Shown: positions 27,627 to 36,516, counted from the first letter of the stretch. The stretch is 64,000 nt of DNA from Steroidobacter gossypii (GCF_016801985.1 NZ_JAEVLS010000004.1:62001-126000), one strand, 5' to 3'. Made by a program: numbers and translations. The notes: generated by a model not told the origin, from the sequence alone.

Positions 27627-28385
27627 CTACGCAAGCTCCGGGCTGTGCAGCAGCGGCTTCAATATCGAGCCCAGACGCTCGACGAACTGGTCATGATGCG
27701 TCCGAATGAAAAGATGCGGACCGTCGAACGCGTGCAGCTCGATCTCCTGACTGAAGTGACGTTGCCACTCGAGCATGGACTGCCTGGACACGTCGAGATC
27801 GTCACGGCCCCAGAACAGCACGGCTTTGGTGCGCTCCTTGGGTGCGGCAATGAAACGATACGTCTCGCTGAGGGCAAAATCGGCTCGTATCAGCGGCGTG
27901 AACAGTTGCATCAGCGCCCTATCTTCGAGCAATTCGCCTGGGATCGAATCCATCGTTCTCAGCTTCTGCAGCAGCTCATCGAAGGGCAAGTCGTGAATCG
28001 GCCCTCTGATGCGCGGCAGATGCGGCGCCCTCTTGGCGGAGATGACAATGGCCTTCACACACCGCTTCGCCGCGTGATCGAGCGATCGCAACAGTTCGAA
28101 CGCGACCAGCGCGCCGCTGCTGTGTCCGACGAACACGCTCGGCACGTCGAGGTACTTGTCGATCTCCCTGCGCAGAATGGCCACTTTCTCGGTCAACGAA
28201 GCGACCGGTGGCTCCTGGTAGCGACATTCCCTGCCGGGCGCCTGCATGCCGAGCACGTCCATATCCGCGGGCAGCAGTCTCGGCCAGTGGCGAAACAGCG
28301 AAGCGCCGCCACAGGCATACGGAAAACAAAACAACCGGCAACTCGGCTGGTCCGTCAACCGAAATTCTTTGAACCATTTCGACAT
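27627..28385 (-). CDS. Type II (editing) thioesterase
   Basis: The 252-residue alpha/beta hydrolase has the GrsT/RifR-like pattern: FPYACGGASLF near residue 21, the nucleophile in GHSSGA (about residue 94), the acid in WGRDDLDVS and the histidine in FDGPHLF. These enzymes remove mis-primed or stalled acyl groups from carrier domains. It is the first gene of the cluster, downstream of a 162-bp gap that carries the likely promoter. Its presence supports an active NRPS pathway. Confidence 0.92.
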   Translation of the reverse strand: MSKWFKEFRLTDQPSCRLFCFPYACGGASLFRHWPRLLPADMDVLGMQAPGRECRYQEPPVASLTEKVAILRREIDKYLDVPSVFVGHSSGALVAFELLRSLDHAAKRCVKAIVISAKRAPHLPRIRGPIHDLPFDELLQKLRTMDSIPGELLEDRALMQLFTPLIRADFALSETYRFIAAPKERTKAVLFWGRDDLDVSRQSMLEWQRHFSQEIELHAFDGPHLFIRTHHDQFVERLGSILKPLLHSPELA

Positions 28386-28489
28386 GGGCGCAGAAGCTAC
28401 CTCAAGCGCACGAAGGGATCAATTTCGGTGTGACACCACGGATGTCGCCACCAAGCGGACGCGGCGCGCTTAAGGCGTAGGATGAGTCG

Positions 28490-28536
28490 ACCTATTCCAT
28501 GGAATATATTTTTCGGAAAGGTTGACTAGTTAACGT
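28490..28536 (-). promoter_or_regulatory. Candidate promoter/operator of the peptide cluster
   Basis: In the gap between the DJ-1 gene and the thioesterase gene lies a perfect 14-bp palindrome TATTCCATGGAATA (28493-28506). Next to it is a near-palindrome around ACTAGT (28521-28534, one mismatched pair). On the minus strand TTAACT and TATATT are 19 bases apart, a passable -35/-10 pair with long spacing. This would give a leader of about 110 bases before the thioesterase ATG. Promoter function is inference. Confidence 0.4.
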
Positions 28537-28547
28537 CGATGGAGAGA

Positions 28548-29183
28548 CTAGGCGCCTGGATTCAGCCGTCGGATGTAGCCAGGCAGGCTCTCGCTACGGA
28601 ACGGCTCTCCATACACCAGTCCCGCCGGAAAATACTCCACGTCCAGTTGCACCTGTGCGGCGACGGCGGCACCGAAGGTGTCGGCGATGTATGCAAACGT
28701 CATGTCAATGCCGGCAGAAACGCCCGCCGAGGTCCAGATGCGCCCATCGCGAACGAAACGTTCCTCTACGACCGTCACATCGGGATCGTCGCGCAGCCGA
28801 TCGAGAAACGCCCAGTGTGTGGTTGCTTTCAGACCTCGCAGCAGTCCGGCCTTCTGCAGCAGAATGCTTCCGGTGCAAACGGACAAGATGGCTTTGCTGG
28901 TGCCTCCCAACCATTGCACGTACGAGACCACCTGCTGCTCTTTCATCGCCTCGCGCGCGCCTCTTCCTCCGGGAATGATCACGACGTCGGGCTGCAACCG
29001 TTCGGTGTAGTGCGCGTCGGCACTGAAGCGCATCTTGTGCTCGCCGACCGGTGTCATTGTATTCAATGACACCAGCACCGGCGGCTCGCAATGTCCCCGC
29101 TGCGCCAGCGAACCGACCAGCTCCCACGGCCCGACCAGGTCGAGCTCTTCCACGTGATCGAAAATCAGGAACTGAATTCGCAT
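28548..29183 (-). CDS. DJ-1/PfpI family protein, isonitrile-hydratase-like
   Basis: The 211-residue protein has the nucleophile elbow SVCTGS (about residue 101), followed by ATTHWAFLDRL, RDGRIWTSAGVSAGID and other blocks that resemble Pseudomonas isonitrile hydratase. Relatives hydrate isonitriles to N-formamides or act as glyoxalases. A strong AGGAGGT ribosome site precedes the ATG. It is transcribed toward the peptide cluster but is separated from it by a gap with its own promoter-like elements, so membership in the cluster is uncertain. Confidence 0.8.
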   Translation of the reverse strand: MRIQFLIFDHVEELDLVGPWELVGSLAQRGHCEPPVLVSLNTMTPVGEHKMRFSADAHYTERLQPDVVIIPGGRGAREAMKEQQVVSYVQWLGGTSKAILSVCTGSILLQKAGLLRGLKATTHWAFLDRLRDDPDVTVVEERFVRDGRIWTSAGVSAGIDMTFAYIADTFGAAVAAQVQLDVEYFPAGLVYGEPFRSESLPGYIRRLNPGA

Positions 29184-29302
29184 GGTCCGACCTCCTGCTT
29201 GGGGTGGCGGATAGAGTACATGACCCTTCAGCCCGTTGAACCTGCGGCCACGCTCGCCTTCGGAGAATGTAACATTCGCTTCTCTCGTGGGTTCGAACGG
29301 AT

Positions 29303-30424
29303 ATGAGCCAACGCCATCTGATCTGCTCGCAGCTGCTCGTTGTCGCGATGGCAGTGAGTCTGACTGCTGTCGCCGCCTGCCGGCCAGTTGCAGACCCTGT
29401 GAGCATGGCGCTCGAGCGGGAGTTGAAAGCTCAATCGCGACCGATGGCGATCTTCGTGGTCAGTGTCGAAGGCTCGGCTGCCGCCGCAACGGGTTTAGCC
29501 GATGCCGAAACCGGTCGAGCAATGACGGTAGATACGCCCGTGCGTGTGGCGAGCGTCACCAAAACCTTGGTAGCGGCTACGCTGCTGCGACTGTGGGAAC
29601 AGCATCGCATCGATCTCGACGCGCCCATCGATTCGCTCCTCTCTCCGAAGCTCGAGAACCTGCTCCGCAACGACGGTTTCGATACACGGCGGATCACGAT
29701 TCGACATCTGCTCGGCCATAGCGCTGGCCTCGACAGCTACAGCAGCGATGATCGTTTTCGTGAGGCTGTGCTTGCCGAGCCGCGCCGGATCTGGACGCCC
29801 GAGGATCAGGTGCGCCTCACCATGGAATATGCCGACCCGCTCGGCGCACCTGGCAAAGCTTTTCACTATTCAGACACCGGTTATGTACTCTTGGGCGACA
29901 TCATCGTGCGCCTCACCGGGCTCGACCTCGCCACCGCCGTGCGCCGTGAGCTGAGGCTCATGAAACTGCCCCTGAATGCGACCTGGTGGGAATCTCTCGA
30001 GGTCGCCCCTCCCTCAGCGGGACCACGCGCCCGACAGTATGTGGACGAGGTGGAGCTGACGAATGTGCACCCGTCCATCGATCTGTATGGCAGCGGCGGC
30101 CTGGTCATGTCAGCGCGCGATGTCGCGATCTTCTTTTCGGCGCTATTTTCTGGACGCATCTATGACCGACCCGAGACGCTGCAAGAAATGCTGCGGCCGG
30201 GGCAACATGAAGGCGCCGAGCGCTATCGGCTCGGCATCTTCGCCAAACGCATCGGCGATCAGGACCTCTATTGCCATGGGGGCGTCTGGGGCATCATGGC
30301 CTGCTACTCACCATCGACCCGTACGGCGGTCGCCGGCGTTACGACGCATCGGGACGCTTACGATCCGCTGATCGACATCGTACAGGCGACTGCGATTCGG
30401 TCGCAGCCGAAACGAGATCGCTGA
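29303..30424 (+). CDS. Serine hydrolase of the beta-lactamase (class C/esterase) fold, lipoprotein
   Basis: The 373-residue protein starts with a signal ending in AVAAC, so Cys26 is a lipid-attachment site. The catalytic SxxK motif is SVTK (Ser84-Lys87), the second motif is YSDT instead of YxN, and the third is a C-terminal HGG (YCHGGVWG). This set is typical of penicillin-binding-protein-like peptidases and esterases rather than true AmpC. It is divergent from the DJ-1 gene. It could be a periplasmic peptidase acting on the exported peptide or on cell-wall peptides; no direct link is shown. Confidence 0.85.
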   Translation: MSQRHLICSQLLVVAMAVSLTAVAACRPVADPVSMALERELKAQSRPMAIFVVSVEGSAAAATGLADAETGRAMTVDTPVRVASVTKTLVAATLLRLWEQHRIDLDAPIDSLLSPKLENLLRNDGFDTRRITIRHLLGHSAGLDSYSSDDRFREAVLAEPRRIWTPEDQVRLTMEYADPLGAPGKAFHYSDTGYVLLGDIIVRLTGLDLATAVRRELRLMKLPLNATWWESLEVAPPSAGPRARQYVDEVELTNVHPSIDLYGSGGLVMSARDVAIFFSALFSGRIYDRPETLQEMLRPGQHEGAERYRLGIFAKRIGDQDLYCHGGVWGIMACYSPSTRTAVAGVTTHRDAYDPLIDIVQATAIRSQPKRDR

Positions 30425-30429
30425 AAGAT

Positions 30430-32202
30430 TTAGCCGAACGGGTTGTGCCCACTGATGCGTGTGAGGCGGTGACCGCGCCCGATCTGGGCATTGAATTCCT
30501 GCTGATGGAGGAACGGCGTCAAGCCGTGCCGCGCCTCCCACGCCGGACCGCCCACCAACTCCCAGATGCAAACGTAACGGTCTTGCCCGTTGGCGCCATA
30601 GCCGCTCACGTCGATCAGGCGCCACCCCTGCGACGCCAGTTCGTTGAACAACCGTTGGTACTCATCGGCTGTTAAACCATGCCGTGCCAACCAGCGCTCG
30701 CCGCCCGTCTGCCGCCAGATCGTGGCGAAGCGATCCTGCCCCGCGACGGTGTATCCGTTGACCCGCCACGGCCGAAAGCCCTGCGACGGAAGCGTCCCGA
30801 ACAAATTCTGGTACTGATTGGCGTCGAGCCCATGGCGTGCGATCCACGCCGGCCCTCCTTCCTTCGACCAAACAGCGGCGTAGCGCGCCTGCCCGCCCTC
30901 GGCATATCCGCTCACGCAGAGCGGGCGAAATCCGCGAGCGGTCAGATCGTTGAATGTGTGCTGGTACTGGTCCGAGTTCAACCCGTGCCGCGCCTCCCAG
31001 GCAGGCCCACCCTCTTTGCGCCAGATGCCACTGAAGCGCGGACTGCCCTTGCTCGAGTGCACGTCGACATCGACCAATCGATAGCCTTCCGTCGCGAGTG
31101 CGGTAAAGGTCTGCTGATACTCGGCGGGGCTGATTCCGTGACGCGCTTGCCACGCCACTCCATCGAGCGGCTCCCAAATGGAGGCATAGCGCGAAGTGAA
31201 GCGCTCCACCTCCAGAGCGAGAGACACCACTCCCGCTTGCGCATCCACGGACTTCACAGCGATTCCGAGTTGCGCCTTCGGTACGTAGGCCGAAGCGCCT
31301 TGGCGTGCAGGTAACGAAGCGAGCAGCGTCGTGGATGTTCCCGGTCCGAGCGCGCTTGCCTCATGCGCCAGCACCCAGCCCGCGCCACCTTCGCCTGGAT
31401 CGGGCATGCCACGGTCATACTCATCGCGCCAACGTGCCTCGACCGTCAGGAATTGGTTTGTTACACCCGAAGCGAAGGCGAAGACTCGCTTCGGGCGATC
31501 CGACGGAGGCGCACCGCGCAGCGCCTCGATTCGGAATTCTGCACGCCCTTGTTGGGATTGAAGGGGCGCGGAAACATCCACGCCATGGCTGGCAGGATCG
31601 AGCCAGCCGCAACCGAGGAGTGTTGGCGCCACCATGCCCGGCCCGCTATCGGAGAGCTCTGTGGACACGTTGCCTGCCGCGTCTGTTAGATTCAGCGGCG
31701 CGTGCGTGAAGGAATATTTCGCGCCTTCTCGCCCCATGATGCAAAACTGGTCGTCGTACTCGCTCGGACCGCTGGGTGTGTCCAGGTTTGCATGATTTGC
31801 GCCGAGGAAATGCCCGATCTCATGGGCGAGCAGCGCTGGGTCCAAGTCCTGTGCCGCCACGTGCACATATTGCGGATGTGACGGCGAGACCGCGGCCGAC
31901 CCGGCATCCGCGCGATCGATGACCAGCGCGAAATGCGTGTAGTGGCTTAGATCGACATCCAGTCCGGCTTCTACCATGGGTCGCACGATAGGCCCCACGC
32001 CGAAGCCCGCGTTCATCCACTCGGCGCCTGTCATCGGCAGAGTGAACCAGTCGAATACACGGTATTCGATGATCTTCCGGCCGCCCGACTGCTCGGTGAA
32101 GAAGCCGGTGGTGTGGTTGACGAGCATGTGCACCCAGTCGCGGCTGTAGGTCGTTGCCCGTGGGAGATCACTGTTCTGCAGCAGGAGAACTGCGAGTTTC
32201 AT
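30430..32202 (-). CDS. Metzincin-like zinc metalloprotease with five C-terminal tandem repeats
   Basis: The 590-residue product has the full zinc motif HEIGHFLGANH (residues 127-137) and a CIMG segment downstream that could be the Met-turn. The C-terminal about 250 residues are five repeats of about 50 residues, each with the pattern RYAxIW...GGPAWxARHGLxxxxYQxxFxxLxxxGxRxxxVSGY. These match the bacterial tandem repeat domain found on secreted polyglycine-hydrolase-like proteins. The ATG at 32202 was chosen for its AAGGA ribosome site at 7 bases. No classical signal peptide is visible. It ends 5 bases from the convergent beta-lactamase-fold gene. Confidence 0.87.
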   Translation of the reverse strand: MKLAVLLLQNSDLPRATTYSRDWVHMLVNHTTGFFTEQSGGRKIIEYRVFDWFTLPMTGAEWMNAGFGVGPIVRPMVEAGLDVDLSHYTHFALVIDRADAGSAAVSPSHPQYVHVAAQDLDPALLAHEIGHFLGANHANLDTPSGPSEYDDQFCIMGREGAKYSFTHAPLNLTDAAGNVSTELSDSGPGMVAPTLLGCGWLDPASHGVDVSAPLQSQQGRAEFRIEALRGAPPSDRPKRVFAFASGVTNQFLTVEARWRDEYDRGMPDPGEGGAGWVLAHEASALGPGTSTTLLASLPARQGASAYVPKAQLGIAVKSVDAQAGVVSLALEVERFTSRYASIWEPLDGVAWQARHGISPAEYQQTFTALATEGYRLVDVDVHSSKGSPRFSGIWRKEGGPAWEARHGLNSDQYQHTFNDLTARGFRPLCVSGYAEGGQARYAAVWSKEGGPAWIARHGLDANQYQNLFGTLPSQGFRPWRVNGYTVAGQDRFATIWRQTGGERWLARHGLTADEYQRLFNELASQGWRLIDVSGYGANGQDRYVCIWELVGGPAWEARHGLTPFLHQQEFNAQIGRGHRLTRISGHNPFG

Positions 32203-32418
32203 GGTGTAATCCTTCCCAGCCAGAGCGTGTAGCCGCATCACACCTCTGTCTTGGAACCGCAGAAACTCCCACAGACTGCGCCTATGGTTTCGGATCTACT
32301 GTGTGCGTTGTTTCCTCAATAGACAGAGACATCATGGATTACTGTCATGGAGGGTGCAGGAATTGCGGCTGGTTCGTGCGCTTCCTGCGCACCATCCTCA
32401 CATCGAGCTGCTCATCGC
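32203..32418. other. Intergenic region with no gene seen
   Basis: This is the 216-bp gap between two minus-strand genes. It must carry the promoter of the metalloprotease gene, but I see no clear -35/-10 pair, terminator hairpin or small gene. Confidence 0.4.
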
Positions 32419-32805
32419 TCAGAACAATCCAATGTAAACAGGTACCGGACTATTGCCATACGTTGGCAGCGCCGAGCACGCCGTGTTCGTATTGTAATAG
32501 ACAGTTACATCGAGATTGTCCGCCTTGGCTTTCATGAGCGTCGCGTACCAGCTCAGACAGACCTCCGCGGACACAGTACCGAAACTGCCACTCGTGCTAC
32601 ACACGAACGTATAGTCGCCGCGCCACTGGCCGACGATGTTGACCGTACCGTCCGAGTATAGGAGCACCTTGGCGACCTTACCGACGCAGTCCACCGCGGC
32701 CTGAGCCTGTTGGGCCGTGCACAGCGCCCCGACCGCAAAGATCAGCGGCCGCAGAAAACTCAAACCCGTGCGAACTCCCTCAACCAGTGGTTTGCGCGAT
32801 GACAT
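32419..32805 (-). CDS. Small secreted protein, family member 1
   Basis: This 128-residue protein has a long N-region, a hydrophobic core (LIFAVGALCTA) and a cleavage site after AQQAQA, giving a mature protein of about 92 residues. The mature part has the pattern CxGKVxxV...SDG...V, then C...C..W...LM.AKA...VTVYY...C. The same skeleton recurs in the proteins at 36824-37171, 38409-38741 and, more weakly, 36157-36516. A strong AGGAGG ribosome site precedes the ATG. I do not recognise the family, and the function is unknown. Confidence 0.8.
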   Translation of the reverse strand: MSSRKPLVEGVRTGLSFLRPLIFAVGALCTAQQAQAAVDCVGKVAKVLLYSDGTVNIVGQWRGDYTFVCSTSGSFGTVSAEVCLSWYATLMKAKADNLDVTVYYNTNTACSALPTYGNSPVPVYIGLF

Positions 32806-32878
32806 TTCCGCTCCTCCTTGCGTTTTCGATTCTCGACTCCGCTATCATGCGGGCACGACGGTCATCAGGGATACTCCC

Positions 32879-33472
32879 GTGCCTCGACGCTGGTTACTGC
32901 CTGTCACTGTATTGCTGCCATTTATGACCAGTAGCTGCGGTAGCGACGAGTACTTCGGCAGCTATGTCTTTCCGACTGCGATCATCGGCGTCCGAACACA
33001 ATCACCTCAAGAGGCAGTGGCGCTCGAACGCCAGGTCACCCGCTTCGCCATCGGCAAGAAGCTCGACGTCTACTACCCCACCGCCAACGAACCGATCGCC
33101 AATCCGCTGGAGCGCCCCCTGACCGGCGATGCCTTCGAATACGCACCGAATCCTCCCGGGCACACATACGGCTTCAGCATGGCGCTCAAGAAGCTCGGAG
33201 AGGGATGTTTCATGGTCCGACTCTCGGAACAAAGCCAGAGCTGGACGCCAGAGTCACTAGCCACCCTGAAGGAGCTCCACGGGAGACTGAGCCGAAGCCT
33301 GCCGGGCCAGGTGTACGCGCTGGTGCGGGCCAAACCCGAACAGAACCGCTCGGAATCGCGGGGATACATCGATCCGGAGTGGCCCGATCGCTTCGAGTCG
33401 CTGTGCGACCGGATGAACCAACCGGACGATGCAAGCAAGCTTGCATCGCCGGTGGCACCAGGCTTTCAGTGA
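32879..33472 (+). CDS. Putative lipoprotein or secreted protein of unknown function
   Basis: The 197-residue product starts at GTG 32879, supported by AGGGA 7 bases upstream and by a hydrophobic signal directly after it (WLLPVTVLLPFMTSSC). The cysteine could be a lipid attachment site, although the lipobox is not ideal. An upstream in-frame ATG at 32717 would run through the start region of the divergent gene and is less likely. No known domain is recognised. Its stop overlaps the stop of the convergent neighbour by 7 bases. Confidence 0.7.
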   Translation: MPRRWLLPVTVLLPFMTSSCGSDEYFGSYVFPTAIIGVRTQSPQEAVALERQVTRFAIGKKLDVYYPTANEPIANPLERPLTGDAFEYAPNPPGHTYGFSMALKKLGEGCFMVRLSEQSQSWTPESLATLKELHGRLSRSLPGQVYALVRAKPEQNRSESRGYIDPEWPDRFESLCDRMNQPDDASKLASPVAPGFQ

Positions 33473-34950
33473 GCTTTGCCACAGCCGCCGGCGATGTGAC
33501 ATTCGATGAAACGGTCGAGCGTCCAGAAGATGTACAGCCCGCCCAGCTCATTCACTACCGGACACGCGCCCGTGCCGCCACCGACGGTGCGGATCTTCAC
33601 GCCTCCGGTCGGATCGGGCTGGCTCCATCGGTTCACGGTCCCGGAATGGAACAGGTGGCCCGGCAGTGTCTGATTCTGATATCGATATTCAGCGTCGTAC
33701 CTCGTGACCTGGATGGGACCGCCATCGAGGATGCCCACGCCCTTCCACCCCAGCAGACTGAGCGGATCGCACGCCCCGGGAATCTCCCAGGTACAACCCA
33801 TGCGTGCGTAACCAATCTCCCCGTCGATGAACGGCCGCTTTCGATCCCAGTAGCCAGTCACCGGGTGATAGAGCATTTCACCGAAGTACACGTCGCTCTG
33901 GGTGCAACCGGCCGCGCCCGCCGGACAAACCTTGTTCTCCATCTCATAGCTGTGCGGCGTCCCCGGCGGATCGCAGAACGTGTCGATGACGAGCTTGCGG
34001 AACACCTTGAAGAGACTGTCCAGTCGCAGTCGGGCAAAGAAACTGTCGCGAGTATCGGGCGAGTCCGGATCGATGAGCGCGGGAGCGAGACTGCTTTCCA
34101 CGCCCCAATTCGCGCCGCCGCTTTCCAGCGTGTCGCGCATGATCGGAATCCCGAGTACGGTCTTGAGGATCTGCGAGACCTGCGGGGCCTCGTCGACCTG
34201 CGGCCAGAGATCGCCGAAACGTAGCGAGTAGATGAATTCGTTCAAGAACTCGAGCGCCGGCACGCTGTAGTTGGTCGTATCCAGATAGGTTCCGCAGACC
34301 ACCACCTGGACCGGCTCCCAGCGGTACCACACATTGCCGAACTCGTCGCCCTCGTAGATCGGAATCCATACGAGCCGCGGTTGGCAGGCATACACCAGCC
34401 CTGGGTCATAGTAGTGTTGGGGATCTTCGACCCAACCCACTACGTCGCGAACAAACCATTCGAGGCCCGCGTCCCAGTTACGCACATGCGCGGGAGCTGC
34501 CCCGTGATTCAAAGGCGCGAACACTATGGCGTCCTTTGCGCCGGGCACAAAGTTCGATACTTCACGGATCAGCACATCGATCACGCCATCGACGTTGAAA
34601 TCTCCATAAATGAGCTGGGCGGCGATTTCGCCCCACGAGCGGATGGTTGCCTGCTGAGCGGCAGTGAGATTGGAAACCAAAGTGAACCCACCGCTCGAAT
34701 TCTGTTGCAACACGAAGTCCTGCACCGGAATCCGAGGCGCGATCGGAATCGCGATGTCATCGAGCATGATGGGTAGCACCGGAGGCTTGAACTTCAGGTG
34801 CAGATCCTGCCGCCCATCCATGTTCAAGTCGCCCACTTGCACACTGTAACGATCGGCGAATCCCTGATACTCGCCCGCTACGGCGGGACTCGCAGCGGTC
34901 AAGGCCCATAAGGCCATCGCAACCAGCCCACCCAGGATTTTGTTGCTCAT
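33466..34950 (-). CDS. Secreted protein with FG-GAP/Ca-binding-like repeats
   Basis: The 494-residue protein has a signal peptide cleaved near SPAVAG. Two calcium-loop-like motifs, GDLNMDGRQDL near residue 40 and GDFNVDGVIDV near residue 116, resemble FG-GAP/VCBS repeats. Many Trp, Tyr and paired Cys residues follow, as in exported proteins. The ATG overlaps the stop of the upstream gene as ATGA, so the two form a pair. The rest of the protein matches nothing I recognise. Confidence 0.78.
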   Translation of the reverse strand: MSNKILGGLVAMALWALTAASPAVAGEYQGFADRYSVQVGDLNMDGRQDLHLKFKPPVLPIMLDDIAIPIAPRIPVQDFVLQQNSSGGFTLVSNLTAAQQATIRSWGEIAAQLIYGDFNVDGVIDVLIREVSNFVPGAKDAIVFAPLNHGAAPAHVRNWDAGLEWFVRDVVGWVEDPQHYYDPGLVYACQPRLVWIPIYEGDEFGNVWYRWEPVQVVVCGTYLDTTNYSVPALEFLNEFIYSLRFGDLWPQVDEAPQVSQILKTVLGIPIMRDTLESGGANWGVESSLAPALIDPDSPDTRDSFFARLRLDSLFKVFRKLVIDTFCDPPGTPHSYEMENKVCPAGAAGCTQSDVYFGEMLYHPVTGYWDRKRPFIDGEIGYARMGCTWEIPGACDPLSLLGWKGVGILDGGPIQVTRYDAEYRYQNQTLPGHLFHSGTVNRWSQPDPTGGVKIRTVGGGTGACPVVNELGGLYIFWTLDRFIECHIAGGCGKAH

Positions 34951-36098
34951 TCCTTGCTCCCCATAGGCACCGCCGTCCTGGCGGGGTTCGTCGGGTAAAC
35001 CGTAGAGGCATGGGCAAGGCTGCGAACACCGGTTGCCAGCACGGCGGCGCTCGCCGCGTAGGCGGGCTCGCCAAGGAGCGCCCGTAGCTGCTCGTTCTTA
35101 GTCCGTTCTGCCGCAGCCCACTTCGCCCGCGCGTCGAGGGCCATCACGGGACCTTGTCTCTGCAGCGACTCTGCGCGCTCATCCGATTCGCGAAGCAGCG
35201 CATAGGCCTGCACGATGTTTGCGTCGGGCACCCGATAGCTGGCCGCCAGAGAAGACAACACCCTGTAACGAGGATCCTGGCTCATCTCGTACTGGCGGAA
35301 TCGTTGCTCGCCGAGGATCTCACGGACCTGGCTGGATGTTTGGTCGTCCGCATGGGCTGTGATACGCACCACGGACTCGCCTCGCGTCGCCTGCGCCTCC
35401 GCGTACACTGCGAACATCCGGCGAAACTCCGACTCGTCCAACTCGAACTCCAGCTCTCGCAACTGCTGAGCGATGCTCGAGCGGCGCAGTTCATACTCTC
35501 GAAATTCATCAGCTCCCAGTAGCTGCTCGACGCCGGCATTGAGCTGAGCCATCACTTCGGAACGCTTCACACTCAAGCCGGGCTCGATGGGCAGGCTCGC
35601 CAAAGTGCGATTGGCTTGCGCGATGAGTGCTTGCAAGCCGCGCAGCTTGTCGGCGGACAGGAAATCGAAATCCTTATGCAGTGGCAAGAAAACGGGTGCG
35701 AACGCTGGATCGTACTGTGCCTCGGCACCGAACAGCGTCGTCAACGTCTGCTCGGCGCGCTGCTGTTGCTCGAAGCGGGCGACTTCCTCTGTTGCGATCT
35801 GCCGGAATCTTGGCTCCCAGAATGCCCTGGCAGGCGCCGCGGGCTCCGCTTGCACGAGCGAAACCATGAACTTTTTGACCAACCCGGGCTCGATTCCCTT
35901 TGCGCGCAGTTGCTCCAACGTGCTTCGAAGCTCTTCCGTGTTCGCAGCGGGCGGCGGTCTCGAATCGCTGGGTGATGTCGCGGCCGTTTTTTCCCGGGAC
36001 ACCGCGGAAACATCGGAGCCGTCCTTCGCGAAGATCAGGATCGCAATCAAAGCGGCGTTCAGCGCCAGCGATCCTCCCAGGATCCATCTGCTATCCAT
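34947..36098 (-). CDS. Membrane-anchored helical protein of unknown function
   Basis: The 383-residue protein has one N-terminal membrane anchor (WILGGSLALNAALIAILIF), then a Pro/Ser-rich linker and a long, charged, mainly helical region rich in Glu, Arg and Gln. It looks like a single-pass periplasmic protein, perhaps lipase-chaperone-like or a secretion accessory factor in overall shape, but I cannot assign it. ATG 36098 was preferred over TTG at 36113. It is coupled to the FG-GAP-like gene, which suggests a role in that protein's export or folding. Confidence 0.7.
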   Translation of the reverse strand: MDSRWILGGSLALNAALIAILIFAKDGSDVSAVSREKTAATSPSDSRPPPAANTEELRSTLEQLRAKGIEPGLVKKFMVSLVQAEPAAPARAFWEPRFRQIATEEVARFEQQQRAEQTLTTLFGAEAQYDPAFAPVFLPLHKDFDFLSADKLRGLQALIAQANRTLASLPIEPGLSVKRSEVMAQLNAGVEQLLGADEFREYELRRSSIAQQLRELEFELDESEFRRMFAVYAEAQATRGESVVRITAHADDQTSSQVREILGEQRFRQYEMSQDPRYRVLSSLAASYRVPDANIVQAYALLRESDERAESLQRQGPVMALDARAKWAAAERTKNEQLRALLGEPAYAASAAVLATGVRSLAHASTVYPTNPARTAVPMGSKE

Positions 36099-36156
36099 GG
36101 CACGTTGCCTCAACTGATTGGTCCGCGCCCTGCGTGAGCGCCGGGACCGATTCGCT

Positions 36157-36516
36157 TCAATGCATCCCGAACTCGACGAGCTTGCAGAACGACGGGTTGG
36201 CTGTATCGGGCGCCACGACCAAGGCCACGGTGCTGCCTTGAGCTTTGGCCATCATCAGTGCGGCTGCGTACACGTTGTAGTTCGCTGTTTCGCGCCCGAG
36301 ACTGTCATATGCGGGCGCGAAGTACACGAAGGCGGAGCCACCGTTACCGCAAGGATCTGTTACTCCGTGCAGAAAGATCCGCACCGGAAAGTTTCCTTGC
36401 CCTGAAAAATAAAGCTCTTGAATGGTGCCGGTGAGTGCCGACGCATCGGCCGCGATGAGCAAGCCCACTGATGCCAGAACGCTCCGAACGAGTTTGGGTG
36501 CGCCGAATGCGAACAT
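36157..36516 (-). CDS. Small secreted protein, family member 2 (divergent)
   Basis: The 119-residue product has a signal peptide ending near ADASA. The mature part begins TGTIQELYFSGQG and later has YAAALMMAKAQGSTVALVV...C, matching the second half of the small-protein family pattern (A..LM.AKA...V.V...C). The first conserved cysteine is missing. ATG 36516 has a GAGGG ribosome site. It lies 58 bases upstream of the membrane-anchored gene and is read in the same direction. Function is unknown. Confidence 0.75.
   Translation of the reverse strand: MFAFGAPKLVRSVLASVGLLIAADASALTGTIQELYFSGQGNFPVRIFLHGVTDPCGNGGSAFVYFAPAYDSLGRETANYNVYAAALMMAKAQGSTVALVVAPDTANPSFCKLVEFGMH

Noticed and set aside
16554-28385. 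Opine-type metallophore locus (staphylopine-like) because of the nicotianamine-synthase-like gene
   Set aside because: No opine dehydrogenase is present nearby, and the gene is coupled to an NRPS instead. A metallophore product is not excluded, but the classical opine pathway is.
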